Source: Variovorax sp. CF079 (GTDB lineage: Bacteria; Pseudomonadota; Gammaproteobacteria; Burkholderiales; Burkholderiaceae_C). From it: a stretch of DNA of 64,000 bases. Of the stretch, positions 42,709 to 50,308 are shown piece after piece (position 1 is the first letter of the stretch; each line of letters opens with the position of its first letter). Made by a program: the position numbers and the translations under genes. The stretch is taken from the NCBI RefSeq assembly GCF_900101545.1, contig NZ_FMZU01000028.1:1-64000 (forward strand), in the 5' to 3' direction. Below the pieces are notes generated by a model. That model was not told the origin of the DNA and ran no database searches. It worked only from the letters and a program-made list of their open reading frames with translations.

Positions 42709-43428
42709 ATGTTGGAAGTTCGCAGCGCCAACGACCGCGGAATCGCTGATTTCGGCTGGCTGAAGTCTCGCCACACCTTTTCCTTCGGCCACTACCACGA
42801 TCCCGCACAACAGGGCTTTTCGGACCTGCTGGTGATCAACGACGACCGCGTGAATCCCGGCGGCGGCTTCGGCACCCATCCGCACCGCGACATGGAAATC
42901 TTCTCGTACGTGCTCGATGGCGCGCTCGAGCACAAGGACTCGATGGGCACGGGCTCCGTGATCCGCCCCGGCGACGTGCAGATGATGAGCGCGGGCACTG
43001 GCGTGCGGCATAGCGAGTTCAATTCGTCGGCCACCGACCCGCTGCACTTCCTGCAGATCTGGATCGTGCCGAACGCCAAGGGCGTGGCGCCCCGCTACCA
43101 GCAGGTGCACTTCGCCCCCGAAGAAAAGCGTGGTCGCCTGCGGCTGATCGTCTCGCCCGAAGGCGCCGACGGCTCGCTCGCGGTGCACCAGGACGCCCGC
43201 GTCTATGCCGGCCTGTTCGACGGCGAAGAATCCGCGTCGCTCACGCTCGGCCCCGACCGCCATGCCTATGTGCATGTGGCGCGCGGCAGCGTCGAAGCCA
43301 ACGGACAGCAGCTGGCCGAGGGCGACGGTGCGCGTGTGCGCCACGAAGACCGGCTCGACTTGGCGCGCGGCGAGGGCGCCGAGGTGCTGGTGTTCCACCT
43401 GCGCCCGAACGAGCTGCCTTCCTTCTGA
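42709..43428 (+). CDS. Pirin-family bicupin
   Basis: A 239-aa pirin. The N-terminal cupin has the metal site in the stretch GGGFGTHPHRDMEIFSYVLD (His, His, His/Glu) with VMMSAGTGVRHSEFNSS as its fourth His; the C-terminal cupin (~150-239) lacks the ligand set. YhhW-like members have quercetin dioxygenase activity in vitro. The ATG at 42709 follows AGAAAGGAATGAATC. First gene of the operon after the divergent LysR. Confidence 0.92.
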   Translation: MLEVRSANDRGIADFGWLKSRHTFSFGHYHDPAQQGFSDLLVINDDRVNPGGGFGTHPHRDMEIFSYVLDGALEHKDSMGTGSVIRPGDVQMMSAGTGVRHSEFNSSATDPLHFLQIWIVPNAKGVAPRYQQVHFAPEEKRGRLRLIVSPEGADGSLAVHQDARVYAGLFDGEESASLTLGPDRHAYVHVARGSVEANGQQLAEGDGARVRHEDRLDLARGEGAEVLVFHLRPNELPSF

Positions 43429-43582
43429 CAACGCATGCACCTTCGGCCGTCGCGGACGGCAAATGTCCAAACGGTCTCACTAATTGACAAGACACGCAGG
43501 CTTGCCGAAACGAGGATGCATGTCACCACCGATCCCCTGTTCTTTTTTTCATTTTTATCCAATCGTTGAAACGGAGTACCTC

Positions 43583-44236
43583 ATGTCCCTCAAAGCCACC
43601 CCCACCGCCGGCGCCAAGCTGCTCACCCCCACCGACCACACGCTGGTGATGATCGACTTCCAGTCGCAGATGGCCTTTGCCACGCACTCGATCGACGCGG
43701 TGAACCTGCGCAACAACGCTGCGCTGGTGGCGCAGGCCGCGGCCGGCTTCAAGGTCTCGACCATCCTGACGACGGTGGCCGAGAAGAGCTTCTCGGGCCC
43801 GATGTTCAGCGAGATCGCCGACGCCTTCCCGGGCCAGAAGATGCTCGACCGCACCTCGATGAACACCTGGGAAGACGCCGCCGTGATCGACCGCGTGAAT
43901 CAGATCGGCAAGCCGCGCATCGTGCTGGCGGGCCTGTGGACTAGCGTGTGCATCGTCGGGCCGGCGCTGTCGGCGCTCGACCAGGGCTTCGAGGTGTACG
44001 TGATCGCCGACGCCTGCGGCGACGTGTCGGCCGAGGCGCACAACCGCGCGATGGAACGCATGGTGCAGGCCGGCGCGCAGCCGATGACCTCGCTGCAGTA
44101 CCTGCTCGAGTTGCAGCGCGACTGGGCCCGTGGCGACACCTACGAGCTGACCACCGGCATCGCGAAGAAGGTCGGCGGCGCCTACGGCCTGGGCGTGACC
44201 TACGCCAAGACGATGTTCGGCGCGCACGAAGGCTGA
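43583..44236 (+). CDS. Isochorismatase-like cysteine hydrolase
   Basis: A 217-aa isochorismatase-superfamily hydrolase (YcaC-like). Catalytic Asp in TLVMIDFQSQMAFA, likely Lys or Arg in TVAEKSFSGPMFSE and the nucleophile Cys in AGLWTSVCIVGPALSALDQG. A C-terminal region NRAMERMVQAGAQPMTSLQY follows the fold. The start at 43583 is in-family; upstream codons are not conserved. YcaC-like proteins are octameric hydrolases of unclear substrate. It follows pirin by 154 bp. Confidence 0.9.
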   Translation: MSLKATPTAGAKLLTPTDHTLVMIDFQSQMAFATHSIDAVNLRNNAALVAQAAAGFKVSTILTTVAEKSFSGPMFSEIADAFPGQKMLDRTSMNTWEDAAVIDRVNQIGKPRIVLAGLWTSVCIVGPALSALDQGFEVYVIADACGDVSAEAHNRAMERMVQAGAQPMTSLQYLLELQRDWARGDTYELTTGIAKKVGGAYGLGVTYAKTMFGAHEG

Positions 44237-44253
44237 ACGCCGCGGTGAACAAG

Positions 44254-44529
44254 ATGAAGCCCTACGTCCTGTCGCTCGCGCTCGGCCTGCTGGTCGGTGT
44301 GATCTACGCACTGTTCCAGGTGCGCTCGCCGGCCCCGCCGGTCATCGCCCTCGTGGGGCTTCTCGGGATCCTGCTCGGCGAGCAGATCCCGCCGCTCATC
44401 AAGAGCGTGATCAAGCCCGATGCTGTGGCCACCTCCTGGCTGCAGCACCAGGTCAAGCCGCATGTGTTCGGCGAGTTGCCACAATGCGCCAATGTGGGCC
44501 CGGCCGCCACACCCCGCAAAGACACATGA
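44254..44529 (+). CDS. XapX-domain small membrane protein
   Basis: A 91-aa protein (94 aa from GTG 44245). Two membrane helices: YVLSLALGLLVGVIYALFQV and PVIALVGLLGILLGEQIPPL, the duplicated LxGxLxG / GLLGxLxGExxxP pattern of XapX/DUF1427. The C-terminus has a small Cys-containing tail (LPQCANVGPAATPRK). The stop overlaps the start of the amidohydrolase by 4 bp (ATGA). XapX proteins repeatedly sit beside this amidohydrolase family. Confidence 0.85.
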   Translation: MKPYVLSLALGLLVGVIYALFQVRSPAPPVIALVGLLGILLGEQIPPLIKSVIKPDAVATSWLQHQVKPHVFGELPQCANVGPAATPRKDT

Positions 44530-46523
44530 GCGATTCATTCGACGAACAGCGCCGCCGGCTGTGCCTCGGCACGCTTGGCGCCGCGCTAGCTGGTACGGCA
44601 ATGGCCCAACCCAACCCTCCAAGGACACCCGACATGGCAGGCACCACCGCCCCCGACCTGATCCTGCACAACGGCCGCTTCACTACGCTAGCCCGCGCCA
44701 ACCCCACGGCCGATGCGGTAGCCATCAAGGACGGCCGCTTCACCCGTGTCGGCCGCGCGCACGACATCCTGCCGCTGGCGGGCAGCAATTCCCGCGTGAT
44801 CGACCTGCAGGGCAGGCGCGTGCTGCCGGGCCTGATCGATAACCACCTGCACATCATTCGCGGCGGCCTCAACTTCAACCTCGAGCTGCGCTGGGACGGC
44901 GTGCGCAGCCTGGCCGATGCCATGGCGATGCTCAAGCGCCAAGTCGCCATCACGCCCGCGCCGCAATGGGTGCGCGTGGTGGGCGGCTTCACCGAGCACC
45001 AGTTCGTGGAGAAGCGCCTGCCGACCATCGAAGAGCTCAACGCGGTGGCGCCCGACACGCCGGTGTTCCTGCTGCACCTGTACGACCGTGCGCTGCTCAA
45101 CGGCGCTGCGCTGCGGGCCGTTGGCTACACGAAGGACACGCCGGCACCACCCGGCGGCGAGATCGTGCGCGACAGCGCCGGCAATCCCACCGGCCTGCTG
45201 CTGGCGAAGCCCAACGCGTCGATTCTCTATGCCACGTTGGCCAAGGGACCGAAGCTGCCTTTCGAATACCAACTTAACTCGACGCGCCACTTCATGCGCG
45301 AGCTCAACCGCCTTGGCGTGACCGGTGCGATCGACGCGGGCGGCGGTTTCCAGAATTTTCCCGAGGACTACCAAGTGATCCAGCAGCTGGCCGACGCCGG
45401 CCAGCTCACCATCCGCCTCGCCTACAACCTCTTCACCCAGAAGCCGAAGCAGGAGAAGCAGGATTTCCTCAACTGGACCGCCACGTCGAAGTACAAGCAG
45501 GGCGACGACTACTTCCGCCACAACGGCGCCGGCGAGATGCTGGCGTTCTCGGCCGCCGACTTCGAGGACTTCCGCCAGCCGCGGCCTGACATGGCGCCCG
45601 AGATGGAAGGCGAGCTTGAGGAGGTGGTGCGCGTGCTGGTACAGAACAAATGGCCGTGGCGCTTGCATGCGACCTACGACGAGACCATTGACCGCGCACT
45701 CGACGTCTTCGAGAAGGTCAACCGCGACACGCCGCTCGCCGGCCTGAACTGGTTCTTCGACCATTGCGAAACGATCTCCGAGAAGTCGATCGATCGAATC
45801 GCCGCGCTGGGTGGCGGCATCGCGGTGCAGCATCGCATGGCCTACCAGGGCGAGTACTTCGTCGAGCGCTACGGCCCCGGCGCGGCCGAGGCCACACCGC
45901 CGGTCAAGCGCATGCTCGAGAAGGGCGTGAAGGTGTCGGCCGGCACCGACGCCACGCGCGTCGCCTCGTACAACCCGTGGGTGTCGCTGTCGTGGCTGGT
46001 CACGGGCAAGACCGTCGGCGGCATGCAGCTCTATCCGCAGCGCAACTGCCTCGACCGCGAGGCCGCGCTGCGCATGTGGACGGAGAACGTGACCTGGTTT
46101 TCCAACGAGGTCGGCAAGAAGGGCCGCATCGAGCCCGGCATGCTGGCCGACCTGGTGGTGCCCGACCGCGACTTCTTCGCCTGCCCGGAATCGGAGATCG
46201 CCGACACCACGGCGCTGCTGACCATGGTCGGCGGCAAGGTGGTGTACGCTGCGGGGCCGCTCCAGGCGCACGACGAGGGCACTCCATCGCCCGCGATGCC
46301 CGACTGGTCGCCGGTGCGCAGCTTCGGCGGCTATGGCGGCTGGGGCGACGCCGAGGGCGCACCGCTGCAAAAGGCGATGCGCCACGCGGCCATGTCCTGT
46401 GCCTGCGCCAACAACTGCAACGTGCACGGCCACCAGCATGCGACGGCGTGGAGCAGCAAGCTGCCGATTGCCGATCTCAAGAGCTTCTGGGGCGCGCTCG
46501 GCTGCGCCTGCTGGGCGGTCTGA
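44526..46523 (+). CDS. Exported YtcJ-type amidohydrolase
   Basis: A 665-aa amidohydrolase-3 family enzyme. It has a Tat-like signal (RRRLCLGTLGAALAGTAMA). The metal motif is GLIDNHLHIIRGGLN at ~100, with PDLILHNGRFTTLARANPTA before it and DLVVPDRDFFACPESEI near the end. The far C-terminus carries clustered Cys and His (SCACANNCNVHGHQH), a possible extra metal site. It lies in the XapX-DoxX gene group. The family hydrolyses imides and amides; the substrate is not known. Confidence 0.88.
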   Translation: MSDSFDEQRRRLCLGTLGAALAGTAMAQPNPPRTPDMAGTTAPDLILHNGRFTTLARANPTADAVAIKDGRFTRVGRAHDILPLAGSNSRVIDLQGRRVLPGLIDNHLHIIRGGLNFNLELRWDGVRSLADAMAMLKRQVAITPAPQWVRVVGGFTEHQFVEKRLPTIEELNAVAPDTPVFLLHLYDRALLNGAALRAVGYTKDTPAPPGGEIVRDSAGNPTGLLLAKPNASILYATLAKGPKLPFEYQLNSTRHFMRELNRLGVTGAIDAGGGFQNFPEDYQVIQQLADAGQLTIRLAYNLFTQKPKQEKQDFLNWTATSKYKQGDDYFRHNGAGEMLAFSAADFEDFRQPRPDMAPEMEGELEEVVRVLVQNKWPWRLHATYDETIDRALDVFEKVNRDTPLAGLNWFFDHCETISEKSIDRIAALGGGIAVQHRMAYQGEYFVERYGPGAAEATPPVKRMLEKGVKVSAGTDATRVASYNPWVSLSWLVTGKTVGGMQLYPQRNCLDREAALRMWTENVTWFSNEVGKKGRIEPGMLADLVVPDRDFFACPESEIADTTALLTMVGGKVVYAAGPLQAHDEGTPSPAMPDWSPVRSFGGYGGWGDAEGAPLQKAMRHAAMSCACANNCNVHGHQHATAWSSKLPIADLKSFWGALGCACWAV

Positions 46524-46924
46524 TGACGATGCGCTGGACAACCGGCCCCGTGCTGCGCTGGATTGCATTGCTGCTGTTATGCGCCGCCTACCTGCAGGGC
46601 GGCTTCAACAAGGCCGTGGATTTCGACGCCGCCATCGCGGAGATGAACCACTTCGGCCTGGCGCCCGCGGCACCGCTGGCCGTGGCGGTCATCGTGCTGG
46701 AACTGGGCGCCTCGGCGCTCATCCTCACTGGCTTCTTCCGCTGGCTCGGTGCGCTGGCGCTGGGCGGCTTCACGCTGTTCGCGACCTTCGTCGCGTTGCG
46801 GTTCTGGGAGATGCCGCAGCCGGAGCGCTTCATGGCCGCCAATTCCTTCTTCGAGCACCTGGGCCTGGTCGGGGGCTTCCTGCTGGTGGCCTGGCACGAC
46901 CTGCGGGAGCGTGCCCATGTCTGA
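46523..46924 (+). CDS. DoxX-family membrane protein
   Basis: A 133-aa four-helix protein. Features: RWIALLLLCAAYLQGGFNKA at helix 1 (the DoxX G-x-x-K motif), FGLAPAAPLAVAVIVLELGA at helix 2, GALALGGFTLFATFVALRFW at helix 3, and a last helix ending LVAWHDLRE. It overlaps the amidohydrolase stop by 1 bp and the MFS start by 8 bp. DoxX proteins take part in respiratory or sulfur redox processes; here the role is unassigned. Confidence 0.85.
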   Translation: MTMRWTTGPVLRWIALLLLCAAYLQGGFNKAVDFDAAIAEMNHFGLAPAAPLAVAVIVLELGASALILTGFFRWLGALALGGFTLFATFVALRFWEMPQPERFMAANSFFEHLGLVGGFLLVAWHDLRERAHV

Positions 46925-48518
46925 ACCTCAGCCCAGCGCGGTTGCGTCGCCAACCCAGCCCGGGGCCTTCGCGCCGCTGCGCCAGCCGGTGTTCGCGGTG
47001 TTGTGGGCCGCCACCGTGCTCGGCAACATCGGCAGCTTCATGCGCGACGTGGCGAGCTCGTGGCTGGTGACCGACCTCTCGGCGAACCCGACCGCGGTGG
47101 CGCTGGTCCAGACCGCGGCCACGCTGCCGATCTTCCTGTTGGCGATACCGGCCGGCGTGCTCTCCGACATTCTCGATCGGCGCCGTTTCCTGATCTTCGT
47201 GCAGCTGGTGCTCGCGGCCGTGAGCGGCACGTTGCTGGTGCTCTCGCACACCGGCGCGCTCACGGTCGAGTACCTCATCGCGCTGACCTTCGTGGGCGGC
47301 ATCGGCGCCGCGCTGATGGGGCCGACCTGGCAGTCGATCGTGCCCGAGCTCGTGCCGCGCGCCGAGCTGAAGAGTGCGGTGGCGCTGAACTCGCTCGGCA
47401 TCAACATCGCCCGCTCCATCGGCCCGGCCGCGGGCGGCCTGATCCTCGCGAGCTTCGGTGCGGCGGTCACCTACGGGGTCGATGTGCTGAGCTATGCGTT
47501 CGTGATCGCGGCGCTGCTGTGGTGGAAGCGCCCGGCGGTGATCGACAGCGGCCTGTCCGAGAATTTTCTCGGCGCCTTCCGCGCCGGCCTGCGCTACACG
47601 CGCGCCAGCAAGGAGCTACACGTGGTGCTGCTGCGCGCCGCCGTGTTCTTCCTGTTCGCCAGCTCGGTCTGGGCCCTGCTGCCGCTGGTGGCGCGCCAGA
47701 TGCTCGGCGGCACGGCCGGCTTCTACGGCATCCTGCTGGGCGCGGTAGGAGCCGGCGCGATCGCCGGTGCGCTGGTCATGCCGCGGCTGCGCGCGCGGCT
47801 CGATGCGGACGGGCTCATCCTGCTGGCGTCCGTGCTCACCGCGGCCGTCATGGGCAGCCTCGCGTTCGCGCCGCCGCAATGGCTCGCTGTGCTGCTACTG
47901 TTGGTGCTGGGGCTGGGCTGGATCATCGCGCTGACCACGCTCAACGGCGTGGCGCAGTCCATCCTGCCGAACTGGGTGCGCGGGCGCGGGTTGGCGGTGT
48001 ACCTGACCGTGTTCAACGGCGCCATGGCCGCAGGCAGCCTGGGCTGGGGCCTGGTCGCGCAGCAGGTCGGCGTGCCGGCCACGCTGCTGGTGGGCGCGGT
48101 GGGGCTTCTGGTGGCGGCGGTGCTGTTCCATCGCGTGCGGCTGCCGGCAGGCGAGGCCGATCTGCAGCCCTCCAACCACTGGCCCGAACCGCTTGTTGCC
48201 GAGCCTGTTGCGCACGACCGCGGGCCCGTGATGATTCAGGTCGAATACCGCATCCGCAAGGACGACCGCCCGGCGTTCCTGGCCGTGATGAAGCGGCTCT
48301 CGCTTGAGCGCCGCCGCGACGGCGCCTACGCCTGGGGCATCACCGAGCACACGGGCGATGCCAAGCGCATCGTGGAGTGGTTCCTCGTCGAGTCGTGGGC
48401 CGAGCACCTGCGCCAGCACCACCGCGTGTCGCATGCCGACGCCGACCTGCAAGGCGAGGCTATACGTTTCCACATCGGCCCGGGCAAGCCCGAGGTGCAT
48501 CACTTTCTTTCTCTCTGA
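46917..48518 (+). CDS. MFS transporter with C-terminal ABM-like domain
   Basis: A 533-aa protein. Residues ~15-415 form a twelve-helix MFS_3-type transporter (VLWAATVLGNIGSFMRDVAS, motif A variant GVLSDILDRRRFL). Residues ~435-530 are a soluble ferredoxin-like domain (MIQVEYRIRKDDRPAFLAVM, AYAWGITEHTGDAKRIVEWF) like antibiotic biosynthesis monooxygenase (ABM) folds. The whole layout is typical of the MFS_3 family, so the fusion is known, though its role is not. The 8-bp overlap with DoxX supports an operon. Confidence 0.88.
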   Translation: MSEPQPSAVASPTQPGAFAPLRQPVFAVLWAATVLGNIGSFMRDVASSWLVTDLSANPTAVALVQTAATLPIFLLAIPAGVLSDILDRRRFLIFVQLVLAAVSGTLLVLSHTGALTVEYLIALTFVGGIGAALMGPTWQSIVPELVPRAELKSAVALNSLGINIARSIGPAAGGLILASFGAAVTYGVDVLSYAFVIAALLWWKRPAVIDSGLSENFLGAFRAGLRYTRASKELHVVLLRAAVFFLFASSVWALLPLVARQMLGGTAGFYGILLGAVGAGAIAGALVMPRLRARLDADGLILLASVLTAAVMGSLAFAPPQWLAVLLLLVLGLGWIIALTTLNGVAQSILPNWVRGRGLAVYLTVFNGAMAAGSLGWGLVAQQVGVPATLLVGAVGLLVAAVLFHRVRLPAGEADLQPSNHWPEPLVAEPVAHDRGPVMIQVEYRIRKDDRPAFLAVMKRLSLERRRDGAYAWGITEHTGDAKRIVEWFLVESWAEHLRQHHRVSHADADLQGEAIRFHIGPGKPEVHHFLSL

Positions 48519-48555
48519 CAACCAAGGACCTTCCCTTTCACTCCCCAGGAAAACC

Positions 48556-49377
48556 ATGACCACACTCACATTGCGCGACGGCACCGAGCTCTACTACAAG
48601 GACTGGGGCTCGGGCCAGCCCATTCTCTTCAGCCACGGCTGGCCGCTCAGCGCGGACATGTGGGACGCCCAGATGCTGTTCTTCGCAGAGCGCGGCTACC
48701 GCGTGATCGCATTCGACCGCCGCGGTTTCGGCCGGTCGAGCCAGCCGTGGACAGGCTATGACTACGACACTTTCGCCGACGACATCGCCGAGCTGATCGA
48801 GAAGCTCGACCTGAAGGACGTGATCCTCGTGGGCTTCTCGATGGGCGGCGGCGACGTGACGCGCTACATCGCGCGCAAGGGCAGCGCCCGAGTGGCCAAG
48901 CTCGCACTCATCAGTGCCGTGACGCCGCTGTTCATGAAGACGGCCGACCACCCCGTGGGCCCCGACGCGTCGGTGTTCGCAGGCATCCGCGCCGGGCTGG
49001 CTGCCGATCGTCCGCAGTTCCTCGACGACTTCAGTACGCTCTTCTACGGCACCAACCGCGCCGGCGCCAAGGTGTCGCAGGGCATCTTCAAGCAGACGCT
49101 GCAGATCGCGCTGCAGGCCTCGATCAAGGCCACCCTCGACTGCGTGACCGCGTTCTCGGAAACCGACTTCCGCCCCGACATGGCCAGGATCGACGTGCCC
49201 ACGCTCGTGATCCACGGCGACGACGACCAGGTCGTGCCTATCGAGGCCACCGCCCGGCTTGCGGCCGAAATGATCAAGGGCAGCCAGCTCAAGGTCTACG
49301 CAGGCGCGCCGCACGCCACCTGCACCACCCACAAGGACCAGGTGAACGCTGACCTGCTCGCGTTCATTCAAGCCTGA
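48556..49377 (+). CDS. Alpha/beta hydrolase, non-haem chloroperoxidase-like
   Basis: A 273-aa alpha/beta hydrolase. Nucleophile elbow VGFSMGGGDVTRYIARKG, acid in LVIHGDDDQVVPIEA and His in YAGAPHATCTTHKDQVN. The LFSHGWPLSADMWDAQML stretch supplies the oxyanion hole. Such enzymes act as esterases, lactonases or perhydrolases. The start follows AGGAAAACC. It is the last gene of the pirin operon. Confidence 0.9.
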   Translation: MTTLTLRDGTELYYKDWGSGQPILFSHGWPLSADMWDAQMLFFAERGYRVIAFDRRGFGRSSQPWTGYDYDTFADDIAELIEKLDLKDVILVGFSMGGGDVTRYIARKGSARVAKLALISAVTPLFMKTADHPVGPDASVFAGIRAGLAADRPQFLDDFSTLFYGTNRAGAKVSQGIFKQTLQIALQASIKATLDCVTAFSETDFRPDMARIDVPTLVIHGDDDQVVPIEATARLAAEMIKGSQLKVYAGAPHATCTTHKDQVNADLLAFIQA

Positions 49378-49396
49378 TCGTTCGCTGGACGCGGGC

Positions 49397-49759
49397 ATGC
49401 AAGGCGCTTACGGCGACCTCCTGGGACGGTACTTCGAGTTGCCTTCCGTGCCCGCTCTCGTCATGCTGCCGGCACTGAAGGCGCCGTTCGTTGCTACGCG
49501 CATCACCTGCCATGACCGATGCGGCGGGCCTGGCGCGTGTGATCGGCATTGCCTGCCCCCGGGGTTGGTCGATCCGGTCATGGGAAGCCTGGGCGCGGCG
49601 GTGCTGGCCCTGCTCGATGGGCCGCAGCGTGCAGGCTCGGCGGTGAGCGAGCATCTGGCGATCGCGATCTGTGCCCACCTGGTCCATCGCTTCGGGAACC
49701 ATGCCAAGGCCGGTGCCACTACGTCCCAGACTGCGCGGCGTCCGCGGCGCATGCACTGA
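49397..49759 (+). pseudogene. N-terminal half of an AraC-family regulator
   Basis: The frame begins GDLLGRYFELPSVPALVMLP and includes DPVMGSLGAAVLALLDGPQR, EHLAIAICAHLVHRFG, the second half of the effector domain of AraC regulators (D-P-[VL]-…-L-L-AL-x-P and VALA-x-HL-x-x-YG). It stops at 49759 before any HTH. The C-terminal half at 41371-41598 is on the same strand and belongs to the same subtype. The two may be halves of one gene on either side of the pirin operon. Confidence 0.65.
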
Positions 49760-49789
49760 CGCCTCCTCTCCCCACTCGGGACCATCTTC

Positions 49790-50104
49790 ATGACCACGCC
49801 TCCTTCTCCTTCCGTTCAAGACAACCCGTCGAAGCACCGTTTCGAGTTCGCATCGCAAGGCGAACGCGCGGTCGCGATCTACGCCCTGGCGGGCGACGTC
49901 ATCACTTTCGTCCACACCCTGGTTCCCGAGGCACTCCAAGGCCAGGGCCTCGCCAGGCAACTGGTGCTCGCGGGCTTGACCTCCGCGCGCGAGCGTGGCC
50001 TGCGCGTCATTCCGCAGTGCCCTGTGTTCGCGGCCTACATGCGCGCGCACCCGGAGACGCACGACCTGCTGGCCGACGAAGGCCGCACCCTGCTCGGTCT
50101 CTGA
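49790..50104 (+). CDS. Small GNAT-like N-acetyltransferase (YidJ type)
   Basis: A 104-aa protein of the short GNAT family with a C-terminal Gly/Ala-rich CoA loop. HRFEFASQGERAVAIYALAG, then ITFVHTLVPEALQGQGLARQ (the Q-x-x-G-x-A/G loop) and LRVIPQCPVFAAYMRAHPE with the typical Cys-Pro-[FY]-V. Function not established. Start fixed by context; the preceding AraC fragment ends 30 bp upstream. Confidence 0.85.
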   Translation: MTTPPSPSVQDNPSKHRFEFASQGERAVAIYALAGDVITFVHTLVPEALQGQGLARQLVLAGLTSARERGLRVIPQCPVFAAYMRAHPETHDLLADEGRTLLGL

Positions 50105-50308
50105 GGCAGTCAGCGCATGGCCACCGACGACCGGCGCCCGGAGCTGCGCAGCGCGTCGGAACTTTGGGCTTGCGCAAGCGTTGCAGTCGATGCCTCAGCC
50201 GACCGCCGGCGTGTTCGTGGGTAGGCCGCCCTCCGACATGGCCTCAAGTTCGCACGCGGTCGGGCCGGCCGGGCTCTTGTGGGCTTGGATCGGGCGCGCA
50301 TGGCTGCA

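Noticed and set aside
44688..46568. 626-aa minus-strand frame
   Set aside because: Antisense shadow of the amidohydrolase, His/Arg-rich with no domain.
46917..48518. MFS-ABM fusion as a novel architecture
   Set aside because: A C-terminal ABM-like part is normal for the MFS_3-type family, so the fusion itself is not new.
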